The notes under the pieces are model-generated. The model ran no database searches and had not been told where the DNA came from. It saw only the letters and a program-made list of their open reading frames with translations. Both the position numbers and the translations under genes were made by a program. 64,000 bases of DNA from Furcasterigmium furcatum (lineage: Eukaryota; Ascomycota; Sordariomycetes; Glomerellales; Plectosphaerellaceae), in assembly GCA_001599815.1 (NCBI GenBank), contig BCIA01000005.1, positions 2,025,088 through 2,089,087 on the forward strand, given 5' to 3'. Positions 12,098 through 21,493 of this stretch are shown piece after piece. The stretch's first letter is position 1. Every line of letters begins with the position of its first letter.

Positions 12098-12816
12098 TCA
12101 ACCTCGACTTCTTCCCATCCGCTTCCCTTCCACTCCTCCATCTTCGCCCTCTCCTCCTCCAGACTGACCCGATCTTCCTCCCCTCCCCCCAGCCGCCGCC
12201 GCCGCCTGCCCTTCTCCCATTCGCCGTCCCGTCTTTTCTTCTTCCCAATCTCTTTTCCCTTCGAATCGCCCGTTGCCGCTGTGACACCCGGCGCTTCGAC
12301 CGACATTGGACACTTGGACGGCCAACTCGCGCGCTGAGACCTTCCTCCCCTGTCCTTCTCACTCAGCTTCCTCCCGAAAGACCGTGGCTGGTGGCACACA
12401 CACACACACACACCAACCGGGCACTACGTACTTTCTGCTCCGGACACTCGCCTCGCCTCTTCTTCTTCTCCTCCTTCACATCCTCCAACCCCCGACACCC
12501 TTCCGCGCGCCATCGACGACACCTCAGTCGCAACCACTCGACGAGAACGCCGCCAGGGCAGAAGCACCCTCGGAATAATCACAGATCACACTCTTCCCGC
12601 GGGACTCGACTGCGACAGGATCCAGCAGCGCTGTCCACCAACCGTCGCCGCCTCCCGCGTTCCGCTCCTTGACGATCCTCCGAGCAGGACGGCTTCACTT
12701 TCTCTTCTAATTCACCTACGCCGACGCTCTACTATCGTGCTGGGTCCTTCTCGCACGATTCGAACACTTGAATATCCGGGAAGAGACAGGCGTCGAGAGT
12801 CACTACACACAGAACC
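12098..12816 (+). promoter_or_regulatory. AUG-free pyrimidine-rich 5' leader
   Basis: No ATG occurs on the plus strand between about 12098 and the coding start at 12817, some 719 bases. The segment is strongly C/T-rich at 12100-12260 and 12440-12500 and contains a (CA)n run. Absence of ATG over such a length indicates a long transcribed leader in which upstream starts are avoided, possibly with a leader intron that I cannot place. Confidence 0.5.
12395..12413. repeat. (CA)n microsatellite
   Basis: Nineteen bases of alternating CA lie inside the leader region of the phosphatase gene. Length variation between strains would be expected. Confidence 0.9.
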
Positions 12817-15354
12817 ATGCCTTCCGCGGCAGCCAGGCGGCTCTACGAAGACCAAATACCGCCTTTCATGACAGTATTTGACCTCGATGCGGAAACAATC
12901 ACAGACCAGGAAACCGTAACAGTACTCGAACCGAAATTCCTCGACATGGACGGCTCCGGCGCCCACACGCTGGGCAAGCATGTCACCGCGCAAACCCTGC
13001 GATCATCCACCATGACTGCAGACTCCATGCACAAGCACCACGATAGCACCTCGACACAGGCTTCCGAGTCGGCAGAGTCCTCGCCCACGACGACTCTCTC
13101 CACAACAGACTCCTCTCCGTTGTCGGATCCTTCGCCCTCCTCTTCGCCCGACTCGCCCATCAACCTGGTCCCTCTCTCATCCTTCCCTGCGACGTCCTTC
13201 GGCAGCCTCTCTAACAGCACACTGTCGATCCCGGAGACCTCGGCCATTGCTCCGACAGGCAGGCCCATGACTTCGCCCGCTCCCAGGCGGCCGAAGAACA
13301 TGAAGGGCCTGTCCATCCAGCCTCCCTGCATCTCGGCTCCCAAGCCCATCGCCGAAAGCACGATGAACGCGGAACCCGCATCACCCTCCTTCATCAAGCC
13401 TACCATCCCGGCCATGAAGAGGAAACCGAGCCAATTGAGCCTGAAGACCAACTCTTCCGACCTGCTCACGCGAACCACCCTGGAGGTGCCGAGCACGCCT
13501 GCGATGCCGCCAATCCTGCAACGACGCGCCCTGAAGCACTCGACCTCGTCTCCCCACATGCTCTCCTCTCTCAAGTCTGCCACCTTTGGTCCCGCTGGCG
13601 GCATGGGCTTCCCCCAGGTCCACGAGAGGAATGAGTCGGGCCTCTCCGAGCTGCTGCGGCCTTCCAAGATCTCCATCGGTGTCCCCTCTTACAACCCACC
13701 CATCACTGAGGAGGACTCGCCCATCAGGACCCAGATCGCCAACAGGTCAGGCATGGATGGTGTTCCCTGCGACGAGAGCGAGCAGAACGAGGACCAGAAG
13801 AGCCCAGGGTACCCCAACGGCCCCATCGCCATCTACGATGATGATGTGTTCCTCTACCTTGAGCCCTCGGCAGAGGAGGCGGCCCGTTTCGACACGGTCA
13901 TCAACGTGGCCCGCGAGGTCAAGAATCCGTTCAACAACCTGCCAGTCGCGGACAAGCCTGCCGCTCCCAAGCAGGAATTCACTGACAGCCCGATCCCCGA
14001 TACGGCGGTGACAGACGCCAGCTTCTCCACCGCCTTCGAATTCCAGCCTACACCGATCGATGACCGGTCAGTCGAGACGCCCACAACGCCCAAGGCCTCG
14101 GCGTTCCCTCCCAAGCAGCCGGAGTACATCCACATGCTCTGGGATCACAACACTGACATCGCACCGGACCTGATGAATCTCTGCGAGACCATCCAGTCCA
14201 GGACGAAAGAGGGCAAGAAGGTGCTTATTCACTGCCAGCAAGGTGCCAGCCGCTCCGCGAGTTTGATCATTGCATATGGCCTGTTCCGCAACCCCGAGCT
14301 CAGTGTCAATGACGCCTATTACGCAGCGCAGACCAAGAGCAAGTGGATCAGTCCCAACATGAAGCTGATGTACTGCCTGCAAGACTTCCAGAAGGAAATG
14401 AACAAGAGGAAGACGGGCCCCGGATCTGCTTTCCGCCCTCGATCGGGCAGGAGCCCCACGAAGCACCGCCTGACGCTGTCAGCTGATGCTATTGAGATCT
14501 CGCCCAAGGAGCCCAGGACAGCTCCTCTGCCTGACGAGAACGACGACTCCCGCAGCCCTCAGAGCGAGGCTCGCGATAGCCCCGCACGCGCCCGAGGATA
14601 TTCGACTCCCAACATGAACCCGGTGACTCCAGGCCCGTCATCCGCCCCTTCGAGCTTCTGGTGGGCTGAGCTTCAGAGCCAGTCGGAGGAGGGCAAGCCG
14701 GCCTATTTTGACCTCTCCCTTCCTCAGGTGCCCCCAGTACCCCCGGTTCCCGAGATCAAGCAGCCGCCGCCATCTCTGAGCATCTCGAGCATCGGCTCGC
14801 CTAAGGCTGAGACGTTCGCCGAGTCTTTCTTCAGGCCGCCGCCGTCCCCCGGATTCGGCACTCATCGGTTCGGTGGTCCTTCGTTCGGCGGTCCCTCAAC
14901 TATCGGTGGTTTCGGCTTCGCCAGCTTGAACCTCGGATCAACGCCCAGCCCGGAGCCGCAACCGCAGCCGCTCCCCTCTCATGGGTTCGACTTTGGCTTC
15001 GCACCGATTGCGGCGGCACCAGTACCGACGCGAGCACCGCCGCCAGCCCCTGAGCCTGTCGAGCGCAAGATTACCATCATCGGCGCCTACCCCGAAGACG
15101 ACGCGCTGATGTCGCCTAGGCTCGAGGCCATGACCAACAACCCGCTGCACGATCCTCAACCCGAGGTCGCGGGAATGCACTTTGTTGAGTCGCCACCAAC
15201 ACCGACAGATGGCCTCTTTTCGCCTCGCGAAGGGTCCTTCCCGCGGGATCCTTTCGGATTCGGCTTCGGTCGCCCGTCGCCCGTAGCCGACCCGCGCAGC
15301 CCGCCCACAAAGGGTGAGGCCCCCATCGTTCGTTCCATCGACGATATGCTGTAA
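12817..15354 (+). CDS. Dual-specificity phosphatase, MSG5-like MAP-kinase phosphatase
   Basis: This single-exon gene encodes 845 residues. It is predicted to dephosphorylate the Thr and Tyr of MAP-kinase activation loops. The catalytic loop HCQQGASRS has Cys473 and Arg479. The likely general acid is Asp443 in LWDHNTDI. The DSP domain begins near IYDDDVFLYLEPS, with the strand FDTVINVAREV, and ends near the helix that follows KLMYCLQDF. Between the strand and the general-acid loop is a disordered insertion of about 55 residues. The roughly 330-residue N-terminus is Ser/Pro-rich and carries KRKPSQLSL at 201-209, which fits a MAPK docking (D) site. The C-terminal 300 residues are Pro/Gly/Phe-rich. 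Size and architecture resemble yeast Msg5 and fungal Cpp1-type phosphatases rather than a compact DSP. The start is the first ATG after a leader of about 719 ATG-free bases. The phosphatase call is firm; the MSG5 assignment is inferred. Confidence 0.92.
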   Translation: MPSAAARRLYEDQIPPFMTVFDLDAETITDQETVTVLEPKFLDMDGSGAHTLGKHVTAQTLRSSTMTADSMHKHHDSTSTQASESAESSPTTTLSTTDSSPLSDPSPSSSPDSPINLVPLSSFPATSFGSLSNSTLSIPETSAIAPTGRPMTSPAPRRPKNMKGLSIQPPCISAPKPIAESTMNAEPASPSFIKPTIPAMKRKPSQLSLKTNSSDLLTRTTLEVPSTPAMPPILQRRALKHSTSSPHMLSSLKSATFGPAGGMGFPQVHERNESGLSELLRPSKISIGVPSYNPPITEEDSPIRTQIANRSGMDGVPCDESEQNEDQKSPGYPNGPIAIYDDDVFLYLEPSAEEAARFDTVINVAREVKNPFNNLPVADKPAAPKQEFTDSPIPDTAVTDASFSTAFEFQPTPIDDRSVETPTTPKASAFPPKQPEYIHMLWDHNTDIAPDLMNLCETIQSRTKEGKKVLIHCQQGASRSASLIIAYGLFRNPELSVNDAYYAAQTKSKWISPNMKLMYCLQDFQKEMNKRKTGPGSAFRPRSGRSPTKHRLTLSADAIEISPKEPRTAPLPDENDDSRSPQSEARDSPARARGYSTPNMNPVTPGPSSAPSSFWWAELQSQSEEGKPAYFDLSLPQVPPVPPVPEIKQPPPSLSISSIGSPKAETFAESFFRPPPSPGFGTHRFGGPSFGGPSTIGGFGFASLNLGSTPSPEPQPQPLPSHGFDFGFAPIAAAPVPTRAPPPAPEPVERKITIIGAYPEDDALMSPRLEAMTNNPLHDPQPEVAGMHFVESPPTPTDGLFSPREGSFPRDPFGFGFGRPSPVADPRSPPTKGEAPIVRSIDDML

Positions 15355-16299
15355 GCGCTACCAACGGCACATACCGGTCTACCACACATATTACTCCCAA
15401 GCTCTCGATACGAAGCCGCGACGCTCAGTACTCGAATGCTGGCTCGCCACATGCTCAACACGCAGCACACATCTGTTTTCTATGTTCCTTCAGCACAGCG
15501 GGCGGCACGAACCAGGCGGCCACGGTTCGTTTGCGTTTTTCAACCCGGCGTCATCACTTCCGCTACCCGGCTCACGAGTCCATGGTTGGCGGGGGGAATC
15601 AATGTAATCTAAAGGCCTCCTATCGCTGTTTTTCCTACTGTTATCTACAAACGTGGACGAGGTGAAAATGGGGCGGACATAACGGTTACTTCTCTCGTTC
15701 GCTTTATACAAAGTACCTACGGGAGGGACGGGAGTTTTACAGGGGAGTATATACTTTTTTTTTTGGCATATCCGGCAGGGAGACACGGTTGGATGATGAC
15801 CGGGGACGAGCGAGGTCTGGCTTGGGAGTTTCCAGCGAGACGGGATATGGGTATGATACTGGGTTGGGAGAAGAATACACGCTTTTAGTGTGACTTGAGT
15901 GTCTTGACCTCGATGTGATTTGTGATGTGCTCTTGGGGATCGTATGTTCTGATGTGGCCAGCGAGTGATATTGACCAACGGCTTGCGTCATGTATTTCCA
16001 GGTTTGACGGTATTGTAATGTATTCATAAATGGAGAAGGCATTTTCTTTCCCTCTCGGCCTTCTCAGAGATGTGTATATGACCTTGGTCTAAACGCCCAA
16101 CGCCGATCCATGATGTTTAGCGATATATACAGCCAGGGCCGTCCCAGAGGATGAGACCTGGCCGTAACAGCCCCAGCGTTACGCCTCTTCTTTCCTTTCC
16201 TCCTTTCTAGTGCCTCCCAATTCCAGCATCGCTCCCCCCCCTCTCTTCTGATCTCAACATATGGCAGCCAGCAGGCGGAAAGGAATGACTTCGGAGCCT
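15355..16299. other. Convergent 3' intergenic region
   Basis: This holds the 3' flanks of the phosphatase gene (+) and of HUT1 (-). There is a T run near 15758-15767 and no supported gene. The open frames on the minus strand here are shadows without motif or start context. Confidence 0.6.
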
Positions 16300-17666
16300 T
16301 TACTTCTCCTTCGCCGCCGCCGCAGCCTTCTTCTTCGCCTTCTCGACCGTGGCGATGCGCGCCTCGGCGCCGATGGCGCCGAAGACGAGGCTGACACCAA
16401 CCCACTGCATCCCCGAGAGGCGATGTCCGAACGCGAAGACGGAGAGGGCCATGGTGACCATCTTGCGCGTGACAGTCACGGTGACCAGCAGGACCGAGGA
16501 GAAGGTGGCGAGGGTGTAGACTAGCCACGAGGATCAGCATCCCATTCCAGTAAACGAAGAAATGGCAAAACTCACAGATGAAAACCTGCCCAACGGCACC
16601 ACAGGCCGCGAAGCCGAGCACGTCCCACCAGACCGCGGGGTACCGCGCCATGAAGCCCAGCGCGGCCGTGAACTCGCCCGCGCTCCCGGCGACGTCCATG
16701 CCGAACCACTCGCCGACGCCCGTATGCACCAGCCAGGGGCTCAGGCCCAGGTACCCGGCCGTGACGGCGGTGCTGAGCAGGTTGTTCGCGCACATCATCT
16801 GCGGGCCCGTGTAGCCCCTGTACGTCGCGAAGATGTGGTCCTGCGTCGTGTTCGTCAGCCCGTCGAACAACAGGTTGATCCCCAGCAGCAGCAGCCCCCA
16901 CGCCGTGTTCGCGTCCGGGTTCGCCGCGGAGCGGTTCTTCTTCGCCTTGCCACTGCCCGAGTGCAGCGTGAAGACGGCGACGCCGAGCGTCACGGTCCCG
17001 ACGACAAGGTACTTGTACATGGGGTACCGGCGGCCGAAGAGCGTGGTGTGCAGCAGCATGACGGGGACGAGCTTGCAGGACTTGGCGAGGAGGAAGGTGA
17101 TGTAGTCGATGTGCGCGAGGGAGGCGTAGCCGAACGGCGAGGCGAGAGACGAGGTCACGGCCACGAGGAGTAGGGGGACCACGATGCCCCGCGACGGGAA
17201 GACGGGCGGCAGGGAGCCTGCGCGGTTGCTCCACGCCAGGTAGATGTAGCCCGTAACGGCGGCGAAGAGGGACTGGATTGTGTTGAGGAAGACAGGGTAC
17301 TTGAACACCTCGGGCTTGTCGGCGGAGCCATACGGTGTGGTCGTGAGCTTTTCCTGAAGATATGCCCAGGTCAGGCTGCGGAGATTAGCTACTGTGCCTG
17401 GACACGAGCCTGAGGGAGCTTCGCATCACGTACAAAGAGGCGTAGATGCCGCCAACGGCGATGAGGATCTGCAATGCGCCCGCCTCGCTGACTTTGGCGG
17501 CGGCAGATGCTGTGGTTGGCACAACCACGGGGACGGCCGTCTTGAGGTTGCCGTTTGACTGAGCTGTCGTCTCGCCGCTGACCGTGCGCTTGGGCACGTC
17601 GCGTTTGCTAAAGTACTCCGTGGAGGCTTCGCGCCGAATCGGCGTCGCTTGCTTGGAGCGCGCCAT
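16300..17666 (-). CDS. HUT1: UDP-galactose transporter homologue (SLC35B1 family), 3 exons
   Basis: This multi-spanning ER/Golgi nucleotide-sugar transporter of the HUT1/SLC35B family moves UDP-sugar into the ER lumen. Exons in transcript order are 17666-17434, 17375-16576 and 16520-16300. The introns (58 and 55 bp) start GTACGT and GTGAGT. The product is 417 residues, typical of the family. Family motifs include GGIYASFLTWAYLQEKL across the first junction, FGYASLAHIDYITFLLAKSCKLVPVM, NLLFDGLTNTTQDHIF, VGQVFIFYTLATF across the second junction, and TVTVTRKM followed by FGHRLSGMQWVGV. About eight to ten hydrophobic segments are visible. The C-terminus is Lys/Ala-rich and ends KEK with Lys at -3, a weak ER-retrieval look. 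An unspliced reading of exon 2 runs on into a false C-terminus, so the second intron is needed to recover the last transmembrane region. Confidence 0.95.
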
Positions 17667-18936
17667 GGGTAGGTTGATGGAGGGAGTAACGGACTGTTCT
17701 GGAGGGAATCAAATGAGAAATGCCTCAATTGCTCCTGTTATCTGTCAATTATGGTAAGGACTGAAGGTGCGCAAGTTGAAGGTCCCGAGAAGAGGGGTGG
17801 TTGCAGAAGGAAATATAAAAAAGAAAGGACGTCTTGAGATGACAGTTGGCTTTAACATGCAGGACCCCAGATTCCCATGCGATCCAATCCCTCGACACTT
17901 CAATTAAGGTGCACGCACTTTGTGGGGCACTGACCTCACAGGGTCCAGTGTCCGTCTTCTGGCCGGCTTATCTTATCGACTCGCTACTGTACCGTCGCAT
18001 TGGCCTATGGGATCGCCAGCGCATCACACAGTCACGCGTCGAAAGTCTCATTAAGGAACAGGCATTGCTCGAATAGTTGTATTCTGCTTGTCCACGGCTA
18101 GATTCCGCCATCTACCTAGACATCTGGCGCGGATACTCAAACTATGCTCAACAAGCCTCAGCTCAAGAAGCACCAATTACGGCCGAGCCGCGAGGACGAT
18201 CGGCCGCCAGAGCAGAGGGTAAGGTATAGGGTTCGAGCGGAAAGCAGTCCCGGGGGTCGCCCCAGAAAGAGGCCGGGGGGACGGGGACGTTGCGTGAGTA
18301 CGGAAAAGAGAAAGGATAGAGTGCGCGGTTGGTGAGAGAGAGAGAGAGGTAGTGAGTGAGGTAAGGAGAGGTGGTTCGGTGATTATGGCGCCCCGAGCGT
18401 CTCGGAGTTTCGTGAGATTCGATGTCGAGAGGTAAGAGGTGTCGTTCATCACGTCGTAATAGAGCATCCAGCCCTGTGACTGTCGAAGGCGGTCCGTATT
18501 TCACGTCCTGTTTCGCCGACGCCGTGCCCAGTTGCCGTATGTCCGCGAAAAAACCATGGTACAAGGATTGAGGGCCAAGATTTGCCCACAATCGGAAGTG
18601 TCGTTGCGTGTCTCCGACACTTCGAAGAAAACAGAGTAGGAAAAGGGGCCGGGGGACGAGGCCCGACGGGTGAAAGGAGAGTGTTCGACCTGAGAGATGA
18701 CGAGGGGTATAACTTTTCGGTGAATTTGATGGCCAGGAAGAACTGTGACGCCGTGTCATTCCCACACTCCTTCAGCCAACGAACCAAAACAGGGGCAGCC
18801 TCGCGGCAAGTCAGGTCTGCGCAGTGCCGAACCGAGGAGTGCCTGATCCCGGCGCAAAATAAAAGAACCCAGAGAATACATGATGAATGTCGAGAGCGAA
18901 GATGACACGGGCGACTCGACCAGAGCCTGAGAGGGT
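17667..18936. other. Intergenic region between HUT1 and the KH-domain gene
   Basis: This is the promoter side of HUT1 and the 3' flank of the KH gene, both on the minus strand. A GA-dinucleotide run lies near 18333-18350 and an A/T-rich patch with TATAAAA near 17814. No supported gene is present. Confidence 0.55.
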
Positions 18937-20189
18937 TTACTCGGGAGTAGGGATCTGGCCCTGGCTGCGGCGCATCTTCTCAGCCTCGAGGTTCTCGTAG
19001 AGAAGGAAGAGCGCAGTCTCGTTAGCCTTGGCAGTGCCCAGGATGGTGAACATGCGTTCTTGAGTGTCGTCATGCGGGGCCTATCTCAGTTAGTCGGGCT
19101 CCGTCAGTCATTGGGAGGGTACGGAGACAAACCTTGGCAATGGAGATGCGGGCGCCAGAGGTCCTGCGAATCTCGCTGATCTTAGTTCCACCGCGGCCGA
19201 TTATGCAGCCGACCATATCTGCGGGGATGCTGATGTTCTGAGTCTGGAGCTCCTCGCCGTTCTCGTCGTGGGTAGGGGGGCCGCGAGCGGCGGCGTCCGA
19301 GTCGGAACGGCGGTTGTAGGGGCGCGAGCCGCCGCCACTGTTGCTAAAGTCAGCGCCGTTGCCGGTCCTCAGCACGCGAGGGCTTCCGAACTCCTGGCCC
19401 CTGCTAGGGGAAGGATACGAGGCGGCGGAGGTGGTAGTGGCGGAGGGAGATGTGCCGGTACGCGAAACAGGGTTGTAGAGGACGGTGCCAGTGCCGCGCT
19501 GCCAGTCATCGACGAGGCACTTGGAGATCTCCCAAATGGCAGCCCTGATGCCCTCGGGGGAACCCTGAACCTCGACGATCCTCTCGGTGGACTGGGGGAG
19601 CATTTCCTTCTGGGCGACCATGCGAACGCCGGAATTGTCCTGGATTTGCTTGATCTTGAGGCCCTGTCGGCCGATGATGGTACCCATCTGGTTGTGGGAG
19701 ATGAGGAGCTTGATGGCTACGAGAGAGGGTGGTCAGCAGGGAGGACGGGTTGAGGGTTGGAGACGGGGGGCGTGACGTACGATGGGTGCCATTGCTCTGG
19801 ACGACGCCGCCCATGCCGACGGCAGGTGCGCCCTCGAGAAGCGCGCCGGCGACGATGGAGTATGCGCGGGCAACAGCATCACAGCCGCCGGTAATGGTCA
19901 GGACGCGGTCGTGGACGCCCTGGACGACCTTGCTGACACCGGCCTTGACGCCGGTCTCGTCCCTCAGGTTGGCGACATTCTGGCCACCCTTGCCAATGAT
20001 GACGCCGGCCTCCTTGGACGAGACGATGGCACGGAGGGTAAGCTGGGCGACAGCGTACTCCTCCTCGGTCCTGGGGGCGGGCTCGCCGTCGGGGCCGAGG
20101 CGGGGCTCCGAGTCGTCGACTTTGAGCTGGTCGAGGGAGTTGACGAGCTCGCTGCCGTTGGGGGGGAGGGTGTCTTGGGCGGCGGACAT
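18937..20189 (-). CDS. Triple KH-domain RNA-binding protein (Rnc1/PBP2 type), 3 exons
   Basis: Three KH domains identify a poly(C)-binding-like RNA-binding protein. Relatives are fission yeast Rnc1, which stabilises MAPK-phosphatase mRNA, and budding yeast Pbp2. Exons in transcript order are 20189-19781, 19716-19133 and 19080-18937. The introns (64 and 52 bp) start GTACGT and GTTTGT. The product is 378 residues. KH signature loops are IIGKGG at about 64-69, IIGRQG at 150-155 and IIGRGG at 308-313; the third KH domain spans the second intron and ends with the helix of exon 3. A Ser/Gly-rich linker of about 80 residues separates KH2 and KH3. The start is the first ATG in a C/T-rich context and the stop is TAA at 18937-18939. 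In fission yeast, Rnc1 targets a MAPK phosphatase transcript. An MSG5-like gene lies 3.6 kb away in this window, but a link is only a suggestion. Confidence 0.93.
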
Positions 20190-21493
20190 GGCGAGAATTG
20201 CTGCGGTGGGGGTGGGATGAGAGGAGGGGTGGTTTAGACGGACGGAGGCGGCGAAGAGAAGGGTAGCGGGACGAAGGAAGAGGGCGCGCGCGATGGGGGG
20301 GAAGAAACGGCTCGGATGGGAGAGAGACGGTCGATGGGGGTGTGGGAAAGGTGAGGGTGAGGGTGGTTTGGGAGAGGTGGAGGAGGTTGGAGGAGAGGAA
20401 CGTCAATCGATGCGCATTGAGGCGAGGCGGGGGGAAACGTTTTAGTCGATTGCTGCTGCCCGCGGTGTGCGTTCTGTTGTGGTCCAGAGCCAGCGACGGT
20501 CCTGGATTGGCCCTACTCGCCGTGGGTCCTCTCTTTCCGTACTCCTCAGGACGGGTCGGGGGAGCCCCGGCAGAGCGCAGGACAATGAGGTAATCACTAT
20601 GGACAGCTTATGGTAAGGAGCTGGGGTGTATTCTCCTTCTTGACGATTTTCCCCTGATTTTTTTGAGCTCCTGGCGATGCTCTTCTGCGTCCGGAGTCGA
20701 AGCGACCACCGGTACCTCGCCCGTGGTGAAGTCACGAAGAAGGGTCCGGAACTTGGGACCCCACCCGCCCGCACTCGCAGAAGGTACCACTCCTGACATT
20801 TTCTGCAGGTTGAGACATGGCCAAGAGCTTAGCTCCTCGCCGCAACAAGTACCTGCCCCTCTTTGCGGTCAGGAGGCCAGGTACCGCCGGCACTTCTCCA
20901 GTGTTCCTGCCCAGAAGCCATGTTTTTTTTTCGTCAGTGCTTATCAAGGTGCGGAAGGACGTCCGACGCTATGCAGCCAGCACATTGGATCGTACCTATC
21001 GTTGGCCTAGACGAGAATGGGTAGCTCTGCCTCGCTCTTTACTAGCACACTCGGGGTCAAGAGCAACACAGCAGAGCGGGTTGGCCACCTACCTACAGCC
21101 CTGCATCCAGACCACTGAAATGCGGCCGAGCCTCGTCCAGCTTTCGAGGTGGAGTTCATACGATTGAAATCTGATCATGCAAACTAGAAGCATGTAGTTT
21201 GGTAACAGATGACACGTTCCATCGGACTAGCAGCACGTTTGCCCGGCACTTTGTGATCCTGTAGCATCTCTAACGGCCACCAGGCGTCAGGCTTGTCATA
21301 CACGGCGACGACGACAGCGCACAGGGGACACATTCTCTGTGCAAGTCGAGCCCATCCTGCTCTGGAGGGATAAGCCGTAGAAACAACGAAAAGAAACATC
21401 CTGGCGTTTAGACCCAGACATATACTTGTATTGTGCTGAAAGATGAGATAGAAGAACTGCTCCCCATGCTCAAAACACCACGCTATGCACCCC
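20190..21493. other. Intergenic region upstream of the KH-domain gene
   Basis: The first 250 bases on the KH-gene side form a G-rich (C-rich on the coding strand) leader. The remainder, including a T run near 20922-20929, shows no coding motif. The 3' flank of the minus-strand gene ending at 21494 lies at the right edge. Confidence 0.55.

Noticed and set aside
11809..12672. Plus-strand open frame of 287 codons in the leader of the phosphatase gene
   Set aside because: It is a by-product of C/T-rich sequence, with Pro/Ser/Leu-biased translation, no motif, and overlapping frames on both strands.
16572..17234. Second long minus-strand frame inside HUT1 (220 codons, Arg/Pro-rich)
   Set aside because: It is a shadow frame of the G+C-rich HUT1 exon; the HUT1 frame carries all conserved residues.
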